Origin: Ilumatobacteraceae bacterium
Lineage (GTDB): Bacteria > Actinomycetota > Acidimicrobiia > Acidimicrobiales > Iamiaceae
Direction: 5' to 3'
Assembly: GCA_025463265.1 (NCBI GenBank)
Contig: JAOBWH010000158.1
Location: forward strand, 1-35,471
DNA: 35,471 nucleotides
Shown: positions 25,857 through 33,556 of the stretch, piece after piece
How the letters are laid out: each line of letters begins with the position of its first letter
Numbering within the stretch: position 1 is the stretch's first letter
Translations under genes and position numbers: made by a program
The notes under the pieces: generated by a model
What the model was told of the DNA's origin: nothing
Seen by the model: only the letters and a program-made list of their open reading frames with translations
Databases searched by the model: none

Positions 25857-27347
25857 TCAGCGCAGGGCCCGGCGGAGGACCTTGCCGCTGAGGTTCTGCG
25901 GGAGCTCGTCGACGAAGTTCACCTTCTGGGGGCACTTGTAGCGAGCGAGGCGCTGGGCGGCGAACTCGATCACGGAGTCCTCCTCCAGGGAGTGCCCCGG
26001 CTCGACCACGACGAACGCCTTGACCGCCTCCCCGGTGTGCGGGTGGGGCACGCCCACGACGGCGACCTCGGCGACGCCGTCCATCTCGAGGAGCACCTCT
26101 TCGACCTCGGCCGGGAAGACGTTGAAGCCCGACACGATGATGAGGTCCTTGGCCCGGTCGACCAGGAACAAGAAGCCCTCGTCGTCGACCATGGCGATGT
26201 CGCCGGTGCGGAGCCAGCCGTCCTCGTCGATGCAGGCCCGGGTGGCCTCGGCATCGTTCCAGTAGCCCTGGAACACGTTGGGGCCCTGCACCCAGATCTC
26301 GCCCGGGTCGCCGACGAGCACGTCTTCGCCCTCGGCGTCGACCAGGCGGACCTCGACCCCGTCGACCGGGGCGCCCACCGATCCGGGCCGCCACGGCAGC
26401 CCGATCGACGCGGTGACCACCGGTGAGGCCTCGGTCAGTCCGTAGCCCTCACCGACCTCCAGGCCGAACCGGGCCCGGATGGTCTCGGCCACGTGCGGAT
26501 CCAGGTGCGCGGCACCGGAGGTGGCCACCTTCACGGTGGCGAAGGAGTCCTCGGGCAGACCGGGCATCGCCGCCCAGGCCGCCCACATCTGGGGGGCGCC
26601 GGGCAGCACGGTCACGCCGTGCTTGTGGATCGCCTCGAGCGCCGACATCGGGTCGAAGCGCTCGACGAGCAGCACGGAGGCCCCGGCGTGCAACGCCGTG
26701 CCGAGCACCACGTTGAGCCCGAAGATGTGGAACATCGGCAGCACGCCGAAGCCGACGTCGGTGGCGTCGCCCTCGCCCCGCAGCGCGATCGTCTGCTCCA
26801 GGTTGGCGAGCAGGTTGCCGTGGGAGAGCATGGCCGCCTTGGGCGAACCGGCGGTGCCGCTGGTGAAGATCAGCACGGCGAGGTCGTCGGGCTCGCGCTC
26901 CACCACCGGCAGCGGCGCAGCGGTGAGCAGATCGTCGAGGAGGATGGCCCCTTCGCCGTGCACGCCCTCGGAGTGGATGACGAACTCCAGGACCGGGAGC
27001 TTGCTCCGGTCGATGCCGTCGGCGGTGGCGCGGCCGGCGGGCCCGACGAGCATCGCCCGGGCTCCGACGGCGGCCAGCTCGCGCTCGAGCTCGCGGGGCG
27101 GGCTCAGCGGGTTGAGGGGCACCGCCACGGCGCCGGCGCCGAGCACCGCGAGGTAGGCGGTGACGAAGTACCAGTTGTTGGCGCAGATGATCCCGATGCG
27201 GTCACCGGGGTCGATGCCGAGCCCGATCAGACCGCCACGCAGACGGCCGACCTGCTCGCGCAGCTCGCCGTAGGTGGTGGCCCGGCCCCGGCTGATCAGC
27301 GCGGTGGCGTCGTCGGGATGGGGATCGATGATCGAGGCGAGATTCAC
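25857..27347 (-). CDS. AMP-forming acyl-CoA synthetase (fatty-acid-CoA ligase type)
   Basis: A 496-residue member of the ANL adenylating superfamily that activates a carboxylic acid as acyl-AMP and then acyl-CoA. The phosphate loop is LIFTSGTAGSPKAAM near 170. YGLTEASPV near 300, TGDIAMVDDEGFLFLVDRAK near 385 and the catalytic lysine motif LPQNLSGKVLRR at the C-terminus are all intact. GTG at 27347 with GAGG five bases upstream is preferred; GTG at 27368 would add seven residues. Substrate length is not evident. It is a single gene, divergent from the ABC transporter across about 110 nt. Confidence 0.9.
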   Translation of the reverse strand: MNLASIIDPHPDDATALISRGRATTYGELREQVGRLRGGLIGLGIDPGDRIGIICANNWYFVTAYLAVLGAGAVAVPLNPLSPPRELERELAAVGARAMLVGPAGRATADGIDRSKLPVLEFVIHSEGVHGEGAILLDDLLTAAPLPVVEREPDDLAVLIFTSGTAGSPKAAMLSHGNLLANLEQTIALRGEGDATDVGFGVLPMFHIFGLNVVLGTALHAGASVLLVERFDPMSALEAIHKHGVTVLPGAPQMWAAWAAMPGLPEDSFATVKVATSGAAHLDPHVAETIRARFGLEVGEGYGLTEASPVVTASIGLPWRPGSVGAPVDGVEVRLVDAEGEDVLVGDPGEIWVQGPNVFQGYWNDAEATRACIDEDGWLRTGDIAMVDDEGFLFLVDRAKDLIIVSGFNVFPAEVEEVLLEMDGVAEVAVVGVPHPHTGEAVKAFVVVEPGHSLEEDSVIEFAAQRLARYKCPQKVNFVDELPQNLSGKVLRRALR

Positions 27348-27445
27348 AGGGACCTCAGGTAGGGGCACTCGGACCGAAGCGGCCGCCTACCAGTGGAGCA
27401 CACCCGGGGGGTCCGCGTCCGATCCGCACCACCCCCATCCGGTGG

Positions 27446-27451
27446 CACACT
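27446..27451 (+). promoter_or_regulatory. Leaderless -10-like hexamer (CACACT) of the ABC transporter operon
   Basis: CACACT, 6 nt (GGGCCG), then ATG 27458; no Shine-Dalgarno. The first base departs from TANNNT. Confidence 0.4.
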
Positions 27452-27457
27452 GGGCCG

Positions 27458-28462
27458 ATGGGGGAACGCGATCTGGTGATCGACTGCGAAGCGCTGACCC
27501 GATCGTTCCCGGCAGGGGTCGCCCTCGATGCCCTCACGCTCGACGCCCGGCCGGGCGAGGTGCTGGCCCTCCTCGGACCCAACGGTGCCGGCAAGACCAC
27601 CACGATGCGCCTGCTCAACGGCGTCCTCCTCCCGGACTCCGGGCGGGCGTCGGTGCTCGGCCTGGACCCGTGGACGCAGGGCGAGGAGCTCCGTCGGCGC
27701 ACGGGGGTCCTCACCGAGAACGCCGGCCTCGACGAGCGGTTCACGGCGCTGGAGAACCTGGAGTTCGTGGGACGCCTGCGCGGCATGACCGAGCAGGCCG
27801 CCCGCAAGCGGGGCATGGACCTCCTCGAGCGGTTCGACATGGGCCACCGCGCCGACGTGCGGGTCCAGGGCTTCTCCACCGGCCAGCGCAAGCGCATCGC
27901 CCTCGCCCGGGCCCTGCTCCACGACCCCGAGCTGCTGTTCCTCGACGAGCCGACGTCGGGCCTGGATCCTGCTGCGACCCGCGACGTGGTCGACCTGATC
28001 GGGTCGCTGGCGGCGGACCACGGCCGCACGGTCGTGCTCTGCACCCACTTCCTCGGCGAGGCCGGGAAGCTCGCCTCCCGCATGGCGGTGCTGTTCCGCG
28101 GGGTGCTCCACGCGTTCGGCACCCCCGGTGACCTGGCGGCCGAGCTCTGGTCCCGCTTCGAGGTGCGGCTGGACCTCGGCGCCCCGGCGGCACCGCCGCT
28201 GATCGCGGCGCTGACCTCGCTCCCCCACGTCCACGAGGCCGTCGCCACCGAGCGGGGCGCCATCGTCTTCACCTCCGCCCGCGACGACGTCCCGTCGGTG
28301 GTGGCCGCCTGCGTCCGCGAGCGCTCCACCGTGTTCGGGGTGGATCCCCGGGACCCGAACCTCGAGGACGTCTACTTCGCCCTCGAGGCCCAGGCGGCCC
28401 GGTCCCGCTCCACGCCGGCACCCGACCTCGTCGGTGCCTTCTCGGCCGAGGTGCCGTCGTGA
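27458..28462 (+). CDS. ABC transporter ATP-binding protein (NatA/drug-exporter type)
   Basis: A 334-residue ATPase subunit. Walker A is GPNGAGKTT (40-48). The signature motif is altered to FSTGQRKR instead of LSGGQ. Walker B is LLFLDEPTSGLDP near 165-177, and the switch His is in CTHFLGEA. The C-terminal extension ending in LEDVYFALEA is typical of the DrrA/NatA exporter subfamily. It powers the permease encoded next, whose GTG start overlaps its stop as GTGA. The exported substrate is unknown. Confidence 0.92.
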   Translation: MGERDLVIDCEALTRSFPAGVALDALTLDARPGEVLALLGPNGAGKTTTMRLLNGVLLPDSGRASVLGLDPWTQGEELRRRTGVLTENAGLDERFTALENLEFVGRLRGMTEQAARKRGMDLLERFDMGHRADVRVQGFSTGQRKRIALARALLHDPELLFLDEPTSGLDPAATRDVVDLIGSLAADHGRTVVLCTHFLGEAGKLASRMAVLFRGVLHAFGTPGDLAAELWSRFEVRLDLGAPAAPPLIAALTSLPHVHEAVATERGAIVFTSARDDVPSVVAACVRERSTVFGVDPRDPNLEDVYFALEAQAARSRSTPAPDLVGAFSAEVPS

Positions 28463-29307
28463 CCGCGCTCGACCCGGTCCGCGACGTCGCCGCCCCGAAG
28501 CAGCGCACCGACTGGGGGGCGGTGCGGGCGATCATGCGCCGGGACCTCGCCGCCGTGACGCGATCGAAGGCGGTGATGCTGCCGATGCTGCTGGTGCCGC
28601 TCCTGATGCTGGTGCTGCTGCCCATGTCGGTGGCGCTCGCTGCGAACGGCAGCGCCCTCGACGTCACCAAGATCCTCAACATGCTCCCCGGGCGCCTCGC
28701 CGAGCCCATCAGCCTCGTCCCCAACAACGAGCAGCTGATCATCCTCGTGCTCGGCTACCTGGTGGCCCCGCTGTTCCTGATCGTCCCGCTGATGGTGTCG
28801 GCCGTGCTCGCCGGCGACGCCTTCGCCGGCGAGAAGGAGCGCAAGACGCTCGAGTCCCTGCTGCACCTGCCCATCCGCGACCGCGACCTCTACATCGGCA
28901 AGCTGCTGGTGAGCTTCATCCCGTCGGTGGCGGTGTCGTGGCTGGGGTACCTGCTGTTCTGCGTCGTCGCCAACGCGTCGGCCTGGCCGGTGATGCACCG
29001 CGCCTTCATGCCCACCCGCCTGTGGGCGGTGGTGATCCTCTGGATCGCGCCGGCGGTGGCCGCCGTCGGCCTCGGGATCATGGTGCGGGTGTCGATCCGG
29101 GCCAACAACACCCAGGAGGCGCAGCAGCTCGGCGGAGCGGTCGTCCTGCCGCTGGTCGTCCTCGCTGTGGCCCAGACCACCGCGCTGATGCTGTCGGGCA
29201 TCCGGCTCACGTTCCTGGCGGGCTGTGCGATCTGGGTCGTGGCCATCTGGCTCAACGTCCGGGGCGCCCGCGCCTTCACCCGCGACCGCATGGCCGCCCG
29301 CCTCTGA
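28459..29307 (+). CDS. ABC transporter permease (NatB-like, ABC-2 type)
   Basis: A 282-residue membrane protein with about six predicted helices (near 45-62, 95-120, 150-175, 195-215, 230-250 and 252-270). The cytoplasmic segment GEKERKTLESLLHLPIRDR is characteristic of NatB-type ABC-2 permeases. The start is GTG at 28459 inside the ATPase stop (GTGA), giving translational coupling. NatAB systems export sodium in Bacillus, but relatives export drugs or peptides, so the substrate remains open. The stop codon is followed immediately by six tandem CCGG units. Confidence 0.9.
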   Translation: MTALDPVRDVAAPKQRTDWGAVRAIMRRDLAAVTRSKAVMLPMLLVPLLMLVLLPMSVALAANGSALDVTKILNMLPGRLAEPISLVPNNEQLIILVLGYLVAPLFLIVPLMVSAVLAGDAFAGEKERKTLESLLHLPIRDRDLYIGKLLVSFIPSVAVSWLGYLLFCVVANASAWPVMHRAFMPTRLWAVVILWIAPAVAAVGLGIMVRVSIRANNTQEAQQLGGAVVLPLVVLAVAQTTALMLSGIRLTFLAGCAIWVVAIWLNVRGARAFTRDRMAARL

Positions 29308-29331
29308 CCGGCCGGCCGGCCGGCCGGCCGG
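29308..29331. repeat. (CCGG)6 tandem repeat between convergent genes
   Basis: Six perfect CCGG units begin on the base after the permease stop codon. The array is self-complementary and could fold into a hairpin in RNA from either strand. It sits in a 49-nt gap between convergent genes, so a bidirectional terminator role is possible. There is no T-tract. Confidence 0.7.
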
Positions 29332-29356
29332 GCCGACCGCCCGCCCGCTGCGGGAG

Positions 29357-29443
29357 CTAGGTCATCACCACCAGCTGGATGGTGGCCGCCAGGAGGATCA
29401 GGCCGAGCAGGACGGCGAGCACGATGGTGGTGGCGGGCCTCAT
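29357..29443 (-). CDS. 28-residue single-pass membrane microprotein
   Basis: A very short gene with a clear translational signal: its ATG overlaps the stop of the DUF62 gene as ATGA, the same junction type used by most operons here. The protein starts MRPATT and is then almost entirely hydrophobic (about residues 7-27), ending VVMT before TAG, so it is one transmembrane helix with a tiny tail. I know of no homolog. It could be a regulatory microprotein for a membrane partner, or a non-functional extension of the operon. It is the last gene before the convergent ABC permease. Confidence 0.55.
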   Translation of the reverse strand: MRPATTIVLAVLLGLILLAATIQLVVMT

Positions 29444-30300
29444 GGCTTCTCCTGGAGGGTGACCGGGGTGATGGTGCCGGCGCGGGCCGGCTCGTCGCCG
29501 ATGGCGGCCAGCACGACCTCGTCACCGGTGCCGATGCGCAGCTCGTCGGCGGCCGACGTGCGGTTGGCAGCGATGGAGACGAGGCCGTAGGAGTCCACCA
29601 CTAGGCCGATCTCGCCGGTGGGCACATCGGCGTAGGTGGTGTGGCGGACGCCGGTGCGGACCTTGCCGTCGAAGCGGAGCTCCACCCGTGGTCCGAAGTC
29701 CTCGATCTCGACCGGGTCCACGTTGAGCTGGAGGTTGCCGAACCCGTCGGTCCAGAGGACCTCGGCCACCACGGCGCCGTCCTCGACCCGGGTGATGGGG
29801 ATCATGCCGGGCATGAGCCCGTTGACGTCGACCTCGGCGCCGAGCTCGAGCAGGTCGACGCCGTTGCAGAGGTGGGCCGCAGCCGGACCGAAGATGTCGC
29901 GGCCGGCGAAGGTGGGACCCGGGGCGGGCAGCTGGTAGTCGAGGTTGGTCAGCTCCACCGCACGGGTGGCCCCGCCGACCATGGACACGGCCGGGGCGAG
30001 AAGCCCGTTGTCCGGTCCCACGAGGACCGATGCGCCATCGCCGACCTCGATGGCCACCGCCCGGCGGGAGGTGGCCACGCCGGGATCGACCACGGCGAGC
30101 ACGACGCCCGGCGCCAGGTACTGGGCCGATCGCGCCAGGGTGAGCCCGCCGGCGCGCACGTCGTGGGCCGGCACGTGGTGCGAGATGTCGATGACCCGCA
30201 CGTCGGGTGCCACCTGGCGGATGACCGAGTGGACCACCCCGACGAACTCATCGGTGGTGCCGTAGTCGGTCAGGAAGGAGATGGTGTCGAAGCAGGCCAC
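29440..30300 (-). CDS. DUF62 / SAM hydroxide adenosyltransferase-like protein
   Basis: A 286-residue member of the DUF62 family, which includes SAM hydrolases that split SAM to adenosine and methionine and, more distantly, the fluorinase and chlorinase. The N-terminal motif is FLTDYGTTDEFVGVV (9-23). D72 and R79 (VDPGVATSRR) fit the Asp and Arg of the family's Asp-Arg-His triad, and GPDNGLL is present. In the segment usually written TFHGRDxFAP this protein has TFAGRDIFGP, with Ala132 where the triad His is expected, so activity may differ. The start is GTG at 30300. It is coupled to the downstream microprotein. Confidence 0.85.
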   Translation of the reverse strand: MACFDTISFLTDYGTTDEFVGVVHSVIRQVAPDVRVIDISHHVPAHDVRAGGLTLARSAQYLAPGVVLAVVDPGVATSRRAVAIEVGDGASVLVGPDNGLLAPAVSMVGGATRAVELTNLDYQLPAPGPTFAGRDIFGPAAAHLCNGVDLLELGAEVDVNGLMPGMIPITRVEDGAVVAEVLWTDGFGNLQLNVDPVEIEDFGPRVELRFDGKVRTGVRHTTYADVPTGEIGLVVDSYGLVSIAANRTSAADELRIGTGDEVVLAAIGDEPARAGTITPVTLQEKP

Positions 30301-30309
30301 AGGGCTCCG

Positions 30310-30315
30310 ACCCTA
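30310..30315 (-). promoter_or_regulatory. -10 (TAGGGT) of the DUF62 operon
   Basis: On the minus strand TAGGGT ends 9 nt before the GTG at 30300; no Shine-Dalgarno is visible. Confidence 0.4.
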
Positions 30316-30353
30316 CGGCGTCGCCCGAGCGCCGCAACAGGTGGGCGGTGCGA

Positions 30354-31136
30354 TCAGCCCATCTCGTCGGCACGGGTCTTGGCCGCCACGACCGCATCGA
30401 TGATGGCCGCTCGGACCCGCCCGTCCTCCAGCGCCCGGAGCCCCGCTGCGGTGGTCCCGCCCGGCGACGTGACGTTGGCGCGGGCTTCGGCGGGCGGGGT
30501 GCCGGCAGCCAGCAGCTCGGCCGATCCCCGCAGCGTCTGGATCGCCAGGTCCGACGCCACGTCACGGGGGAGGCCGACCAGCACGCCGGCGTCGATGAGC
30601 GCCTCGGCGATGAGGAACACGTAGGCCGGACCCGATCCTGACAGCCCGGTGACCATGTTGATCTGGGCCTCGGTGACGCGGGTGACAGTGCCCACCGCCC
30701 CGAGGATCTCCTCGGCCCAGACCAGGTCGTCCTCCCCTGCGGCGGCGCCGCCCACGATGGCCGCGGCGCCCATGCGGACGAGCGACGGGGTGTTGGGCAT
30801 GGCCCGGATGACCGCGGTGGAGGCGGGCACGACGGCCTCCATCGTCTCGAGGCGCACCCCGGCGGCGATGGACAGGAGCCGCCCGATGCCGAGCTCGCCG
30901 AGCTCGGAGCAGACCTGCGGGATCATCGCGGGTTTCACCGCCAGCACGGCCCCGTCGGCCACCACGGGAGCGCCGACGACCGAGATCCCCGGGAACCGGT
31001 CGGCGAGCACGTTCCGGCGCCCGGCATCGGGCTCGACCACGGCCACGTCGGCCGCCGCCGCCCAGCCGCTGGCCAGGAGGCCGCCGAGCAGCGCCTCGCC
31101 CATCTTCCCGCCGCCGACCACCAGGAGCTTCGTCAT
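30354..31136 (-). CDS. proC: Pyrroline-5-carboxylate reductase
   Basis: A 260-residue NAD(P)H-dependent enzyme making L-proline from pyrroline-5-carboxylate. The dinucleotide motif is VVGGGKMGEAL (6-16). AVKPAMIP, RAMPNTPSLV, LSGSGPAYVF and the C-terminal VTSPGGTTAAGL signature are all present. The length is standard. ATG at 31136 is preceded by TAGCCT eight bases upstream. It is a single gene. A strong inverted repeat (31184-31229) separates it from the YbjN gene upstream. Confidence 0.97.
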   Translation of the reverse strand: MTKLLVVGGGKMGEALLGGLLASGWAAAADVAVVEPDAGRRNVLADRFPGISVVGAPVVADGAVLAVKPAMIPQVCSELGELGIGRLLSIAAGVRLETMEAVVPASTAVIRAMPNTPSLVRMGAAAIVGGAAAGEDDLVWAEEILGAVGTVTRVTEAQINMVTGLSGSGPAYVFLIAEALIDAGVLVGLPRDVASDLAIQTLRGSAELLAAGTPPAEARANVTSPGGTTAAGLRALEDGRVRAAIIDAVVAAKTRADEMG

Positions 31137-31144
31137 GGGCCGTC

Positions 31145-31150
31145 AGGCTA
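31145..31150 (-). promoter_or_regulatory. -10 (TAGCCT) of proC
   Basis: On the minus strand TAGCCT ends 8 nt before ATG 31136. Confidence 0.5.
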
Positions 31151-31183
31151 GGGCACCGCTACCGCAGGCCCCGAGGAGAAGGA

Positions 31184-31229
31184 CGGGTTGCAGCCGATCC
31201 GGGGGGAGGGAGGGACCGGCTGCAACCCG
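31184..31229 (-). terminator. 13-bp perfect inverted repeat with G-rich loop, probable terminator
   Basis: CGGGTTGCAGCCG (31184-31196) and CGGCTGCAACCCG (31217-31229) pair perfectly around a 20-nt loop whose plus strand reads GGGGGGAGGGAGGG. On the minus strand the hairpin follows the YbjN gene and is succeeded by a pyrimidine-rich stretch TCCTTCTCCTC. It is probably an intrinsic-like terminator for the XRE-mshA-YbjN operon. A regulatory role upstream of proC is the alternative. Confidence 0.6.
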
Positions 31230-31339
31230 ACGAGACCAGCAGCGGGTGCACCTTCCCTCGATGCCACCCGTTCCGCCGGTGCCAGCACCTTAGCGAAAGG
31301 GGTGGAAAGGTGTCAAGAGACAAGCAGGTGACGCGTCCG

Positions 31340-31804
31340 TCAGCGGTCGAACCGGGAGGCGAACCCGATGCGCAAGGCAGGCCGGAAGCACTGCTCCACG
31401 TACGCGTAGAACGATCCGAGGATCCGATCGAGCTCGGCGTCGGTGATGGCGGACACGGGCAGCGAGCCCTGGAGGAACACCGCGTCTTCGATGCCGATGA
31501 CGAACGCCATGCCGGTGAGGCGCTGGTTGCGGCGCAGGAGGTGCTCGTAGAGCTGGCCGTGGTTCTCCTCGGGCGCCGGCATCACGTAGGTCTCGAAGTG
31601 GAGCGTCCGCTGCCGCAGCGTCAGCCACACGGTGTAGACGTCCTTCTCCTCGCCGCGCACCCGGATGAACCAACGGCGACCCTCGGAGGCTGGGGCCCGT
31701 TCCACCGCATCCACCACCGGGTTGTCGGCCAGCTCGTGCGCTGCCCACCGATCGATGCTCGCCTCGATGGCGACGAGCTCGTCCTCCGATGCCAGGTCGC
31801 TCAT
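31340..31804 (-). CDS. YbjN-domain protein
   Basis: A 154-residue soluble alpha/beta protein of the YbjN type, related to type III secretion chaperone folds (WFIRVRGEEKDVYTVWLTLRQRTLHFETYVM; YEHLLRRNQRL; AVFLQGSLPVSAIT). Its molecular role is unknown. ATG at 31804 overlaps the mshA stop as ATGA. As far as I recall, a YbjN-like gene also follows mshA in mycobacteria, so the pairing seems to be conserved. No metal or catalytic motif is evident. Confidence 0.82.
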   Translation of the reverse strand: MSDLASEDELVAIEASIDRWAAHELADNPVVDAVERAPASEGRRWFIRVRGEEKDVYTVWLTLRQRTLHFETYVMPAPEENHGQLYEHLLRRNQRLTGMAFVIGIEDAVFLQGSLPVSAITDAELDRILGSFYAYVEQCFRPALRIGFASRFDR

Positions 31805-33012
31805 GCGGCGCAGTCCACCAGGGCGCGCTGCGCCAGATCGGCGTAGACGCGGCGCAGGCGCGCCGCAGCGGTCGACCAGGTGTAGCCCTGAGCCCGACGG
31901 GCGGCGTCGGCGCCCATCTGCGCCGCCCGGGCCGGATCGGTCAGCAACGAGCGCACCGCAGCAGCGTAGGCACCGGGATCGCGGCGATCGATGAGGAAGC
32001 CCGTGCGGCCGTCGTCGATCAGCGTCCGGAGGCCGCCCACCGCCGCCGCGACCACGGGGATGCCGCAGGCCGCCGCTTCGAGGGCGACGAGGCCGAACGA
32101 CTCCGACCGGCTCGGCACCAGCACGACATCGGCCGCCCGGTAGTAGGTCGAGAGCAGGTGGTGCGGCTGCGGCGCCACGAAGCGGATCTGGTGGCGCACG
32201 CCGTGGTGGTCGGCGAGCTCCAGGACCCGCCGCAGCTCGGCGTCGCCCTCGGCGCCGCTGGGCCCCCCGACGACCACGAGCTCGGCATCGGGCCGGTGCA
32301 GCGCAGCCAGGGCGCCGACGGCGACCGGCAGGCCCTTGAGCGGCTGGATCCGACCGACGAACAGCAGCACCGGGTGGTCGCCGATGCCCAGGGCCTTGCG
32401 CGCCCCGGCCCGGTCACCCGGCGAGAAGAACGCGTGCTCGACACCGGGCGGGACGATCTCGATCCGGGCCGGATCGGCGCCGTAGAGCGTCTCGAGCTGG
32501 CCGACCTCCTCGATGGAGTTGGCCAGGATCACGTCGGAGCAGCCGACGACCTCGGCCTCGGCGTCCACGCGGCGCTGCGGCTCGGGGTCACCGGTCTCGG
32601 CCTTCACCCGGGCGAGCGTGTGGAACGTCGACACCAGCGGAAGGTCGAGCTGGTGCTTGAGCCGGTGGCCGGCCACCCCCGACAGCCAGTAGTTGGCGTG
32701 GATCACGTCGACCGGACGGCGGGTGAGCTCGTCGCGGACGCCGGCGGTGAACGCGTCGACGGTCTCGGGCAGCTGCTCCTTGGTGAGCTCGGGCGGACCG
32801 GCAGCGATGTGCACCACCCGGAACCCCGGCTCCACCGCCACCTCGTGCGGCAGGGCCGGATCCCAGCTCCGCACGTAGACCGTGGTGCCGACGCCGGACT
32901 GGGCCAGCGACGCGGCCAGCTCCCGCACGTAGACGTTCATGCCGCCGCTGTCGCCGGTTCCCGGTTGGGTGAGCGGCGAGGAGTGCAGCGAGAGGACGGC
33001 GAGCTCGGTCAC
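31801..33012 (-). CDS. mshA: MshA-like D-inositol-3-phosphate glycosyltransferase (GT4)
   Basis: A 403-residue GT-B fold glycosyltransferase. The N-terminal segment HSSPLTQPGTGDSGGMNVYV (10-29) is the MshA hallmark. ANYWLSG, FVGRIQPLKG for nucleotide-sugar binding and SRSESFGLVALEAAACG, containing the E-x7-E motif, are intact. MshA transfers N-acetylglucosamine from UDP-GlcNAc to inositol 3-phosphate in the first step of mycothiol synthesis. No other mycothiol gene is in the window. The start is GTG at 33012, 16 nt after the XRE gene stop; the frame is open further into that gene, but the family N-terminus begins here. It is coupled to the YbjN gene. Confidence 0.82.
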   Translation of the reverse strand: MTELAVLSLHSSPLTQPGTGDSGGMNVYVRELAASLAQSGVGTTVYVRSWDPALPHEVAVEPGFRVVHIAAGPPELTKEQLPETVDAFTAGVRDELTRRPVDVIHANYWLSGVAGHRLKHQLDLPLVSTFHTLARVKAETGDPEPQRRVDAEAEVVGCSDVILANSIEEVGQLETLYGADPARIEIVPPGVEHAFFSPGDRAGARKALGIGDHPVLLFVGRIQPLKGLPVAVGALAALHRPDAELVVVGGPSGAEGDAELRRVLELADHHGVRHQIRFVAPQPHHLLSTYYRAADVVLVPSRSESFGLVALEAAACGIPVVAAAVGGLRTLIDDGRTGFLIDRRDPGAYAAAVRSLLTDPARAAQMGADAARRAQGYTWSTAAARLRRVYADLAQRALVDCAA

Positions 33013-33028
33013 GGCAGGCACGCAGGGG

Positions 33029-33544
33029 TCAACGCCCGGCGAGCGCCTCGGATTCCGGATCGTCGAGGTCATCGGCCGCACCGGCGGCATCGGACCCGAC
33101 GGGCTCGTCCGGTTCGCCCCGTCCGCTCGAGCCGTTGACCGGTGCTGCCGCGCCGCCGGCCGGTCGAGGTGCCAGCAGCTCGGGCTCGAACCCGGCGGCG
33201 CGGCGCTCGGCGCAGAACGACTCGTAGATCTGGACGAGGGTCTTCTTCTGCTCCTCGTTGAGCCAGATGTCTCGCCGGATCTCCGTGACCAGGTCCGTGT
33301 CGCCTTCGCGGGGCTCGAGGATGCCGGCGCGGATGTAGAGCGTCTCCGAGCTGATCTCGAGGGCCCGGGCGATCTGCTGGAGGATCTCGGCCGACGGCTT
33401 GCGCAGTCCGCGCTCGATCTGGCTCAGGTACGGGTTCGAGATCCCCGCCATGTCCGAGAGCTTGCGCAGCGAGAGGTGCCCGACCTTGCGCTGCTCGCGG
33501 ATGAACTCACCCAGGTCATGCCAACGGGCTTCGAGTTCGGCCAT
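33029..33544 (-). CDS. XRE-family helix-turn-helix regulator
   Basis: A 171-residue cytoplasmic regulator. The Cro/C1-type HTH covers about residues 11-72 (LRKLSDMAGISNPYLSQIER, PSAEILQQIARAL). A short helical region ending IYESFCAER follows, and then a low-complexity Gly/Pro/acidic tail from about 125. It resembles the XRE regulator found a few genes before mshA in mycobacteria (Rv0474-like), as far as I recall. It is the first gene of XRE-mshA-YbjN. ATG at 33544 has a TAGCCT -10 at leaderless spacing. Target genes are unknown. Confidence 0.9.
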   Translation of the reverse strand: MAELEARWHDLGEFIREQRKVGHLSLRKLSDMAGISNPYLSQIERGLRKPSAEILQQIARALEISSETLYIRAGILEPREGDTDLVTEIRRDIWLNEEQKKTLVQIYESFCAERRAAGFEPELLAPRPAGGAAAPVNGSSGRGEPDEPVGSDAAGAADDLDDPESEALAGR

Positions 33545-33550
33545 GGCGCA

Positions 33551-33556
33551 AGGCTA
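33551..33556 (-). promoter_or_regulatory. Leaderless -10 (TAGCCT) of the XRE-mshA operon
   Basis: On the minus strand TAGCCT, 6 nt (TGCGCC), then ATG 33544; no Shine-Dalgarno. Confidence 0.6.

Noticed and set aside
25823-27362. Long plus-strand open frames opposite the acyl-CoA ligase
   Set aside because: The ligase motifs on the minus strand are complete; the opposite frames show antisense composition only.
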